A DNA stretch of 64,000 bases from Bacillus_BD sp963765265 (GTDB lineage: Bacteria; Bacillota; Bacilli; Bacillales; Cytobacillaceae). The position numbers and the translations under genes are program-made. The DNA lies in assembly GCA_963765265.1 (NCBI GenBank), contig CAVXVN010000017.1, positions 68,849 through 132,848 of the forward strand, given 5' to 3'. Positions 56,622 to 64,000 of the stretch are shown here, piece by piece (within the stretch, counting starts at the first letter, position 1; the number at the start of each line of letters is the position of its first letter). The notes beneath the pieces are model-generated. The model was not told the DNA's origin, did no database searches, and was given only the letters and a program-made list of their open reading frames with translations.

Positions 56622-57785
56622 ATGCTTGTAAATAAAAGATTTAATCAAAGTGTATTGTTTATTTTCGTGAGTAGTATAGGTGGATTTCTTTTATCATTAA
56701 CCGGTCTTGGAATTGGATGGATGATTGGAACGATTGTGTTAGCTGCTTTTCTTTCTTTTCGTCAACCGACTTGGTTAGAAATAACAAGTGTACCTAATGG
56801 CCTTCCCTCTTCTTGGTTAAAAGTAGGTCAATTGCTTTTAGCGGTTGAGTTGGGTCGAAATATTAATTTATCAGTATTACAAACTTTTAGTCAAAATTGG
56901 TTAACGATTACAATTATGCTCTTACTTTCCATTATTTTTTCACTTATTTCTGGGGTGATCCTATGGAAATTTAGTCAATCAGATATGCTTACTAGCTTCT
57001 TTGCTACAGCACCGGGAGGAGTGGCAACCATGCCTGGTATTGCAGAAGAAGTAGGTGCTAATACTGCAGTTGTGAGCATTATTCAAACGATGCGTATTTT
57101 TCTAGTTGTACTAACCATTCCGTTCATTGCTTCTTCGTGGCTTGCGACCCCAGTAGATCAGATTTTGACTACCAATCTTTCTTCCACTTCTAATCCATTT
57201 GAATTTGAATGGGTTCAATTAATTGGGACGTTGGTTTTGGTTTTATCAGCTTGGGGAGGTTCGTTTGTAGGGAAATTCTTGAAATTTCCAGCACCATTGC
57301 TTGTTGGGGGCATGGTTTGTGTCGCGATTGTGCAAAGTCTTATTTCAATTCTATTGGGACACGATCTATTGGTATGGTGGCCTGGAAGCATCATGATTAT
57401 ATCTCAAATATTCATTGCCTCTAGCATTGGTTCTCGCTTTCAAAGAAGTATGTTCATGGGGATTAAGAGAACCTTTGTGATCGCATTTGTAAGCACCATT
57501 GCTTTGATTATAGCAATGTTTGCATGTGCTTATGTTGTGGCTGAAGTAACCGGTATTACGTTATTAACATCTGTTTTGGCTTTTGCTCCTGGGGGGGTTG
57601 CAGAAATGGCAACCACTGCAGTGGTCCTTCACGCAGATTCTACTTTTGTCGTGACCGTTCAAGTGCTTCGAATCGTGGTGGTCATCCTTATATTACCTCC
57701 ATTTTTTCGATTACTAAATCGAAGAGATTTGCGAAAACACACAGAGTCTCATGTATCAGTAGGAATGAAGGAAGCTATTAAATAG
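56622..57785 (+). CDS. AbrB-type integral membrane protein (YdaM/AbrB duplication family)
   Basis: 387 residues with ten or more hydrophobic segments and an internal duplication: TAPGGVATMPGIAEEVGA and FAPGGVAEMATTAVVLHA carry the family's GGV(A) motif. Often mislabelled as a regulator; it is a membrane protein of unknown transport function. Start ATG after agaaaggaggatttta-like site (agaaggatttta). Confidence 0.83.
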   Translation: MLVNKRFNQSVLFIFVSSIGGFLLSLTGLGIGWMIGTIVLAAFLSFRQPTWLEITSVPNGLPSSWLKVGQLLLAVELGRNINLSVLQTFSQNWLTITIMLLLSIIFSLISGVILWKFSQSDMLTSFFATAPGGVATMPGIAEEVGANTAVVSIIQTMRIFLVVLTIPFIASSWLATPVDQILTTNLSSTSNPFEFEWVQLIGTLVLVLSAWGGSFVGKFLKFPAPLLVGGMVCVAIVQSLISILLGHDLLVWWPGSIMIISQIFIASSIGSRFQRSMFMGIKRTFVIAFVSTIALIIAMFACAYVVAEVTGITLLTSVLAFAPGGVAEMATTAVVLHADSTFVVTVQVLRIVVVILILPPFFRLLNRRDLRKHTESHVSVGMKEAIK

Positions 57786-57819
57786 GTAAAACTTAGATCA
57801 CAAATAACTATAGTCGAAC

Positions 57820-57867
57820 TAAAAAGGCGTGTATCAAGTATTGTTTATACTTAATGCACGTCTTTTT
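57820..57867. terminator. Terminator between convergent genes
   Basis: Long imperfect stem AAAAAGGCGTGTAT / ATGCACGTCTTTTT. Confidence 0.7.
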
Positions 57868-57887
57868 CACATATATCGACAGTATGA

Positions 57888-58542
57888 TTATTCTTGTTTT
57901 ACTCGGATTGTTAGGAGCATGATAAAGGATATCAGGACAATTGAAATGACCCACAACCATGCCATCCTCATATTACCAGAATCAATCGCAATATAAATGG
58001 CTATAGGGATGGTTTGGGTTTTTCCTGGAATATTACCTGCAAACATGAAAGTTGCACCAAATTCTCCTAATGCTCGTGCAAGGCTTAAAATACTACCTGA
58101 TATTAGGGCTCTTGAAGCTAAGGGAATCGAAATAAAAAAGAAAATGGCCCATTCATCTGCTCCAAGCACTCTTGCTGCTTCTTCAATTTCGCGATCTATA
58201 CCTTGAAATCCTGATTTAGCAGACTGGTACATGAGTGGGAATGCCACAATGATGGATGCTATAACAGCAGCCCACCAAGTAAAAATAATGGGTTGATGAA
58301 ACAACCATTCTATGGCTTGTCCAACAAAGCTATTTTTTCCGAAAATGATAATAAGAAAAAAACCAATGACAGTAGGAGGAAGAACCATTGGAAGCATGAG
58401 AATGGTTTCTACAATGGATTTTCCTCTAAAATACCTTCTAGCCATTGCACGTCCCAGCAATGTTCCTAGTACAATAACAATCATTCCTGCAACAAGTGCT
58501 GTTTTCAGTGATAATAATATTGGACGTTATAAATTCTTGCAT
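57888..58542 (-). CDS. modB: Molybdate ABC transporter permease (one frameshift)
   Basis: Inner-membrane permease, about 217 residues, five to six hydrophobic segments, with the EAA loop EEAARVLGADEWAIFFFISIP. ATG 58542 begins MQEFIT; one extra base near 58522 shifts the frame before PILLSLKTALVAG. It starts 8 bases after the modA stop, one operon. No modC follows, so the ATPase is encoded elsewhere. Confidence 0.87.
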
Positions 58543-58549
58543 GGTTCCA

Positions 58550-59374
58550 TCATTTAATAGTAAATCCATAATCCATAAACACCCTCATAGATTCTTTACT
58601 TTGTAAATAGTTATAAAACCTTTTCGCGTCTTCATAATGTTTGGCACCTTTAATAATTCCGATGGGATAAATGATGGGTGTATGAGTACTAGGATCAGCG
58701 GTTGCAACGATTTTTACCTTATCAGAAATCATGGCATCTGTTTTGTATACAATTCCTGCATCGATATTTCCGGTTTCAACGTAAGATAATACTTGACGAA
58801 CATCCTTTGCGAAGACCACTTTTGAATTAATTTTTTTCCATATATGGATCTGTTCAAGTAATTCCTTGGCATATTTACCGGCAGGAACGGTTTCAGGCGT
58901 TCCGAGTGAGATCGTGTCGATTTCTTCTTTTGTAAGATCCTGAAAACTAGAAAGGCTTGATTGCTTTTCTTTAGGAACAATTAATACGAGTTTATTTCCA
59001 AGCAGATCTGTTCCCTCAGTTTTCGAAATGATTCCTTCCTCAACCAATCGTTTAAACTTCTCTTTGTCAGCGGATAGAAATAAATCTACTGGAGCACCAT
59101 TAGAAATTTGTTGTTGAAGAGATCCAGACCCACCAAAGTTAAAAGTTAACTCCACTTCGGGATGTTTCTCTTGATATGAATGTTGAATAACCTCCATTGC
59201 ATCCTTCAAACTGGCAGCCGCTGAAATGGTTAATCCAACCTTTTCCCTGTCATCAAATTCTCTTTGTGTTTCCAACTTATCTGTGGATTGATCCGTGGAC
59301 CTATTATTTGTACAAGCCACTAAAGAACCGAGTATAAATAGAATAAGTATAATGGAATGGAAACGGTTTGGCAT
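58550..59374 (-). CDS. modA: Molybdate-binding lipoprotein
   Basis: 274 residues with lipobox LVAC at 18-21, then the ModA fold: ISAAASLKDAMEVIQ, FNFGGSGSLQQQISNGAPVD and ETVPAGKYAKELLE. These hold the oxyanion through Ser and main-chain groups. Start ATG after gaggtgcaagg. First gene of modAB. Confidence 0.92.
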   Translation of the reverse strand: MPNRFHSIILILFILGSLVACTNNRSTDQSTDKLETQREFDDREKVGLTISAAASLKDAMEVIQHSYQEKHPEVELTFNFGGSGSLQQQISNGAPVDLFLSADKEKFKRLVEEGIISKTEGTDLLGNKLVLIVPKEKQSSLSSFQDLTKEEIDTISLGTPETVPAGKYAKELLEQIHIWKKINSKVVFAKDVRQVLSYVETGNIDAGIVYKTDAMISDKVKIVATADPSTHTPIIYPIGIIKGAKHYEDAKRFYNYLQSKESMRVFMDYGFTIK

Positions 59375-59419
59375 CCTTGCACCTCAATCTCATTAATCTG
59401 ATAGACTATTGCTTTATAT

Positions 59420-60175
59420 TTATAATAGAATCTTGTATTCTTGATTCTTAATACCATCTATTAAATAGGTTCGCTCCACATATTGAATATCTTTATCGGT
59501 CATTAATAATACCGTAGAACTTCTTGTTCCATAATCTTTGCTTTTGATGAACATGGGAGAAAGCATTCTTTCCCATTCTAGAGTAACCCCTGTATTTGGC
59601 AGGAGATGATCTGGTGAAATTTCAGCATGTTGTAGTAAGTTAAAAAGTTCCTCCATCATGTTTTCTTTTTCCTGACTTATGATGTTAGACATACCAAATT
59701 TACCTTTCGTAACCTTTGGCCAATCGGTATTTAATAAGTGATTGCTAACACCATGAATTCCTGGTTTGATTTTTTGTGGAGCATTTCCTTTGTTTGAATA
59801 ATAAAATAGCTCATTCATATCTCCGGCCAATAAGTTATAGCCTGGAAATGGATCATAATCGTTTATCAGGGTTTGCATATAATCTTTTAGGTTTCCTTTA
59901 TAGTTCAATGCATTTGCTACTAGGTCACCACGTGAACGTTTTCCAACTGTTTCTTCTAGGGGATCGCGATAATTAGTTAACGCAGAGAATCTCCCCTTCG
60001 TGGTCACCCCCATCCAGGTACCCATTTTCTCCAGATCTCTACCAGCGAGAATGTCAGGATGATCCTTCCAATAATGAGCAGGAGAAGTGGGCCTTTCATA
60101 AAACTCATCACGATTTGCCGCAACAATAAGCTTATATTTGGGATGAGTCTTATAGGCAAATAATATTAAACACAT
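59420..60175 (-). CDS. NRDE (TANGO2-like) protein
   Basis: 251 residues. Starts MCLILFAYKTHPKYKLIVAANRDEFYERP, with NRDE motif and Cys at position 2 as the likely N-terminal nucleophile. ATG 60175 follows gaggaggaaaaat; the longer frame includes the ribosome site. Function in bacteria unclear; the human homologue TANGO2 is tied to haem or lipid handling. Confidence 0.85.
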   Translation of the reverse strand: MCLILFAYKTHPKYKLIVAANRDEFYERPTSPAHYWKDHPDILAGRDLEKMGTWMGVTTKGRFSALTNYRDPLEETVGKRSRGDLVANALNYKGNLKDYMQTLINDYDPFPGYNLLAGDMNELFYYSNKGNAPQKIKPGIHGVSNHLLNTDWPKVTKGKFGMSNIISQEKENMMEELFNLLQHAEISPDHLLPNTGVTLEWERMLSPMFIKSKDYGTRSSTVLLMTDKDIQYVERTYLIDGIKNQEYKILL

Positions 60176-60297
60176 ATTTTTCCTCCTCTTTCTCATAAAA
60201 CATTAATAGAAAAATAACGCTCTACTTTGAATAACTATTCAATGTAATAATCCCATATTTTTTCGGTTACCTCAATATATTACTGGAATTCTTCCCT

Positions 60298-60341
60298 ATA
60301 AAAAAGGAACATGTACAACAAGGTACATGTTCTTTTTTTTA
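60298..60341 (-). terminator. Terminator of niaP
   Basis: Stem AAAAAGGAACATGTAC / GTACATGTTCTTTTT with T-run; overlaps the niaP stop. Confidence 0.75.
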
Positions 60342-61534
60342 TGATAGTTCGATTTGTCGGGTTTCTTTTCCAAAGAAGGCAACTGCTATTACCCCAATAA
60401 CGATACTTATACAAAATATGGTAAATATGTAGGAAATGGAGTACCCTGCAGAAACAAGTGACCCAACTAAAAGCGGTCCGAGTATTCCACCAACTCTTCC
60501 GATAGCCGCAGACATACCAGATCCAGTCCCTCTTATTACTGCTGGATATTGTTCAGGACTATAGGCATACAACGCTCCCCATGCACCTAGGTTAAAGAAC
60601 GATAATAATATTCCGGAAACAATAAGAATAGCTGTCGATTCTGCGGCTCCAAATACAAGTGCTGAAGCAGCCGTTCCTAATAAGTAGGTTACAAGTACAA
60701 ATTTACGTCCCATTCGCTCAATTAGCCAAGCTGCTGAATAATATCCAGGTAGTTGGGCAAGGGTCATGATTAATACATATTCGAAGCTTTGAATCATGCT
60801 AAATCCTTTCATGACCATCACACTTGGTAGCCAAAGGAACATGCCATAATAGGAAAATACTACTGTAAACCAGAGCACCCATAATACTAAAGTAGATCGT
60901 GCATATTCTTTCGACCAGACTTCTTTCATGTTTTGAAAAATAGTTCTTTTTTCTGTTTTTTTAGCGGAAAATGCAGGTGAGTCAGGTAATTTTAGACGTA
61001 AGTATAATGCGTAAAATGCAGGTAAAGCACTTATGATAAGTGCCATTCTCCAGCCAAATGATGGAATGATAAAATATGATATGAGTGACGCTAACAGCCA
61101 CCCAAAAGCCCAAAAACTTTCTAGCAATACGATAATACGTCCACGATCCTTTGCAGGTACGATTTCAGATACTAGCGTTGATGCGACTGGTAATTCCCCA
61201 CCAAGTCCCATCCCAATAAAAAATCTGAAAATAAGAAATACGGAAAGTGTGGTGGTTAGTGCTGAAAGCCCACTTGCAATGGAGAATATAAGCAAAGTAA
61301 TGATAAAGATTTTTTTCTCCCTATTTTGTCAGCCCATATACCAAATAATAGTGCACCAATGGCCATTCCAATTGAGTTTACACTACCAATCCAGCCCATT
61401 TGCTGAGGAGTTAAATCCCAATCAATTTTTAGTGCTGCAATGATAAATGACAGCATTCCTACATCCATTGCATCAAACATCCATCCGAGACCAGCTATAC
61501 TTAACAGTTTTTTCTGTGAAATTGGTTTTCCCAT
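60339..61534 (-). CDS. niaP: Niacin transporter NiaP, MFS (one frameshift)
   Basis: About 398-residue 12-TM MFS permease closely resembling B. subtilis NiaP (YceI): start MGKPISQKKLLSIAGLGWMF, DAMDVGMLSFIIAALKIDW, GELPVASTLVSEIVP, and YSPEQYPAVIRGTGSG. One base is missing in the run of S/K codons near 61310, after GRKK. It imports nicotinate for NAD salvage. Short TTGTC repeats upstream may be a NiaR site. Confidence 0.88.
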
Positions 61535-61549
61535 TTAATTAATAGTACC

Positions 61550-61600
61550 TCCCTTGTTGTCTTGTCAGTTGTCATAACTATTTTAATATAGACAGAAATG
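61550..61600. promoter_or_regulatory. niaP upstream region with repeated TTGTC
   Basis: The motif TTGTC/TGTC occurs three times within about 20 bases (gTTGTCtTGTCagTTGTCa on the plus strand), just before the ribosome site. A NiaR-type operator is possible but not shown. Confidence 0.3.
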
Positions 61601-61765
61601 ATGAAAAAAACAAGAATAAAATCTTTATAGCCTACATTTTTACGAAAAAATATGTAGATTTCACTTGTGTAAAATAATATATTTATTTTGTACTTGTGGA
61701 TATACTTAATATTCCAATGACATGTTAATCTTTTTAAGCAATATCAAAAATTAATTTCTAAATAA

Positions 61766-61815
61766 AAAAATAGGGGTGGAGGGAATTTTAAGAATGTCCC
61801 CTCTACCCACTATTT
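61766..61815 (-). terminator. Terminator-like hairpin downstream of rtp
   Basis: Minus-strand stem GGGTAGAGGGGA / TCCCTCCACCCC followed by TATTTTTTT, about 75 bases past the rtp stop. Confidence 0.6.
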
Positions 61816-61890
61816 TATAGCTTATGATTTCACGAACTTTTAACGGTTACCTAATCTATTGAGGAAGCACTTAATGTTATTACCTCTTGT

Positions 61891-62262
61891 TTAAGAATAG
61901 TTATCCTCTATGGCTTTTCTAAGTAATTGAGCTGATCGATCCATATCAACTTTAACCATTTTTTTATAGGTCTTCGCTTTTTCTGTATCTTTAATGGAAT
62001 AAACAGCCACCTCTTGGTATTTCGATCCTTCCTTAATGATTTTCCCCCTAGTTAACACACCCTCTTCTAATAAATCATGCAACGCTCTGTATATCTCTGA
62101 ATGTTGCGGTTCAAAACCGAATGGTTTAAATTCTTTTTTCATTTCATCTAATAATTGCATTCCATACCATTTACCATTTTCAATATTTGTAATGAGATAC
62201 ATTTTTATAAATGCCCTTTGTTTGATAAGAAACCCTGTACTTTCTCGTTTTCTATCACCCAC
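61891..62262 (-). CDS. rtp: Replication terminator protein (RTP family)
   Basis: 123 residues from the GTG at 62262 (site agggag, 8 bases). It begins MGDRKRESTGFLIKQRAFIK, matching MKEEKRSSTGFLVKQRAF of B. subtilis RTP at the same offset, and continues WYGMQLLDEMKKEFKPFGF, PQHSEIYRALHDLLEEGVL and the C-terminal dimerisation helix. RTP binds Ter sites as a winged-helix dimer and blocks forks. A GTG at 62271 gives a 126-aa form, but the shorter one aligns better. Confidence 0.85.
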   Translation of the reverse strand: MGDRKRESTGFLIKQRAFIKMYLITNIENGKWYGMQLLDEMKKEFKPFGFEPQHSEIYRALHDLLEEGVLTRGKIIKEGSKYQEVAVYSIKDTEKAKTYKKMVKVDMDRSAQLLRKAIEDNYS

Positions 62263-62271
62263 TGATGACAC

Positions 62272-62300
62272 TCCCTACTAATTATTGACTTTTCTGAATT
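62272..62300. promoter_or_regulatory. Possible degenerate Ter-like sequence
   Basis: ACTAATTATTGACTTTTC at the rtp 5' end shares ACTAA and a weak downstream half with the B. subtilis Ter consensus. Weak; position is the main argument. Confidence 0.2.
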
Positions 62301-62373
62301 AATTATATCACAGATGGTATAGAGCTCATAAGAAAATATGTTTGCATTTTAATAGTCGAAAAGTTTTATATAT

Positions 62374-62409
62374 AATCAAATGTATTATGGTAGGGTAATA
62401 CATTTGATT
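62374..62409. repeat. Perfect 14-bp inverted repeat
   Basis: AATCAAATGTATTA, 8-base spacer TGGTAGGG, TAATACATTTGATT, located between rtp and the MATE gene. Confidence 0.8.
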
Positions 62410-62570
62410 TGGAATGTAGGCGGAAGGTTGCTTTAAGTATTTATCCCGGTTTAACTGGCTGTAATACCCCGATAAGTGCAATAAGATCTTCAGCCCTTAG
62501 AAAAGTCAATCAGGCGTAGCGTGGCTAACCATCAGTGGAAAATGAGAGAAAACCCCCACTGATGGAAGTT
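62410..62570 (+). other. Unassigned structured element ending in a hairpin
   Basis: More GC-rich than its surroundings, with no reading frame. It ends in a strong stem CCATCAGTGG / CCACTGATGG (62529-62565) and T-rich tail. Together with the palindrome at 62374 it resembles a small non-autonomous mobile element or the RNA end of an IS605-type element. The tail may also terminate the leftward MATE gene. Confidence 0.4.
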
Positions 62571-62599
62571 TTCTTTATAGGTATATTTATTTACTTTTT

Positions 62600-63952
62600 C
62601 TATCCTGCGATTGGATGATTAAGAATTGAATTGTCCATTTTCCTTAGTGTCCATTTATACCATAAAACAAGTACGACACCTTTAAATACACTACTAATCG
62701 CAATCGACATCCACACGCCATTCAGTCCAAATGGAATAGAGAAAACTAAAGCCATGGGGATTCTAATAGCTGTAAATATGATACTGAAAATAGGAGGAAT
62801 ATAAGTTTTACCAATTCCGTTAAATGCACCAATAGTCATAATCTCCATACACATAAATACTTGAGAGAATCCAATAATCCTTAAATAATGGATACCTAAC
62901 TCTAGACTTGCTTTTTCAGTCAGAAAGATTGAAAAAAGCTGTTTTGGAAATACGATGAGTAAAATGGATATACAAACTCCGAAAATGACTGTAATAAAAA
63001 GTGCTTTTTTATATCCTTCATGTATCCTCTTAAATTGTTTTGCCCCATAATTTTGTCCTATAATCTAGCAATTGCACTTTGAAGGCCACCGATTGTCATA
63101 TAGGAAATAGATTCAATTTGAATGCCTACTCTCTGGACAGCGATCGCATCAGCTCCCCATTGAACAATTATTTTGGCAATAATGATCGAAATGATTGTGA
63201 AAGTAACACGTTGGACTGTTATTGGAATTCCCATTTTAAGTACTTCATTCATTCCAGCGGTATGAATGGATAAGGGTCTTGAGAAGATATTTAAAGTCCT
63301 AGTTTGAAGAACAAATAGGATGGTCACGATTAATATCAGCAAATAATGTAGCTATTGCTGCACCCGAAACACCCCAACCACCAAAGCTACCCAAACCAAA
63401 AATAAACAAAGGATCTAAAATCAGATTCATAATAAATCCAACTAGGTTCATCCGGAATGGTTTCGCGCTATTGCCCATTGAATTTAAGATAATGCTAAAC
63501 AACATATTAAAAAAGGTAAAGACGGTTCCAATCATTGAAATAATTAAGAACTGTGACGCCAGTTGCTCAATCTTTGGATTTCTAAGTTCAAAAAACCCAA
63601 TAAGTTGTTTTTGAGTTGCAAGGATAAAAATCATATAGAGAATACCTAATACAAGGGACATGAAAAAACCATTTAAGATATATTCTCTTGTTTTATCCCC
63701 TTTTCCAGATCCCTATTTGTGCTACTTTCACCCCAGTGCCAATTAAAATCATAGAGAATAATGCCTGAGCTAAGTTCACAAAAAGCTCGCGGTACCAACG
63801 GCTGCTACTGAACCACTTCCTAACTTCCCAACCCACATCATATCTACAAGACCGTAGGTGGTTTGAATAAAGTTTGTTGCAATAATTGGTATCGCTAATT
63901 TTAATAATGTTGGAGTAATGGAGTCTTTTGTTAAATTATTCGTTTCCTTCAT
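62600..63952 (-). CDS. MATE-family multidrug efflux protein (several frameshifts)
   Basis: About 450-residue 12-TM drug or metabolite/cation antiporter. Pieces in order from ATG 63952: MKETNNLTKDSITPTLLKLA, IQTTYGLVDMMWVGKLGSGS, FFELRNPKIEQLASQFL, LILDPLFIFGLGSFGGWGVS, and FGLNGVWMSIAISSVFKGV. The frame changes near 63790, 63705, 63330 and 63065, while total length is normal for MATE proteins. Start follows aggagatcgtctat. Substrate unknown. Confidence 0.8.
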
Positions 63953-64000
63953 ATAGACGATCTCCTCGCAATTGCTTCCATTTATTCTATCCCATACCTG

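Noticed and set aside
56622..57785. AbrB transcription regulator
   Set aside because: The sequence is a polytopic membrane protein with the duplicated GGVA motif; the name is a family-label confusion.

Overview
The window is low-GC DNA from an endospore-forming member of the Bacillaceae. The evidence is several small acid-soluble spore protein genes (sspP, sspO, sspN, tlp), a sporulenol-type terpene cyclase, strong GGAGG ribosome sites, and a gene order that follows the Bacillus subtilis block sspP-sspO-citB-yneN-sspN-tlp-yneP-yneQ-yneR-plsY-yneT-parE-parC-ynfC, with insertions. An RTP-family protein gene near the right end suggests proximity to the replication terminus.

Layout. 1-4.5 kb: 3' part of sbcC, a LysM/NlpC-P60 cell-wall hydrolase and a small protein. 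4.5-10.1 kb: an ABC-F ATPase, then a ring-cleavage pair (type I extradiol dioxygenase plus ACMSD-like decarboxylase) and a LysR regulator. 10.7-14.4 kb: two lipoproteins (one a thermonuclease), small proteins and a ZIP metal transporter. 14.5-16.3 kb: tRNA-Arg(CCT), selD with an in-frame UGA, and a 5'-truncated selA remnant. 16.3-35.1 kb: the conserved spore/citB/yne/par block, where the yneR position holds a HesB-like gene that also reads through an in-frame UGA. 35.2-41.8 kb: a ynfC-like gene, then an accessory stretch with a decayed LAGLIDADG endonuclease, an unknown membrane protein, many tiny genes and a PadR/HAAS pair. 42.3-46.1 kb: LysM-Gmad2 protein, EamA exporter, flavin reductase and soluble chemoreceptor. 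46.2-54.1 kb: sugar-nucleotide genes (galU, ugd), a HipA-like protein, a glycosyltransferase, a kinase-like protein with 141-bp tandem repeats, and sqhC; this resembles a spore-surface glycan locus. 54.2-64 kb: yppC-like protein, AbrB-type membrane protein, modAB, NRDE protein, niaP, rtp and a MATE pump.

The most interesting signal is selenocysteine. SelD reads M...KAG-U-GCK and the HesB-like protein reads MGIG-U-GAPK. Each UGA is followed at SECIS distance by a hairpin. The hairpin in the HesB-like gene has the bulged-U and G-loop layout of the E. coli fdhF SECIS. A conventional gene caller would start SelD too late, lose the HesB-like gene and miss the selA fragment. No selB, selC or intact selA is in the window, so the rest of the pathway must be elsewhere if it works.

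Caution on quality: at least 14 conserved genes are split by single-base shifts, several clearly at homopolymers (acnA alone has two). This looks like residual sequencing indels rather than mass gene decay. I annotate those genes as whole coding regions with the breaks noted. The truncated selA and the endonuclease region look genuinely degenerate.
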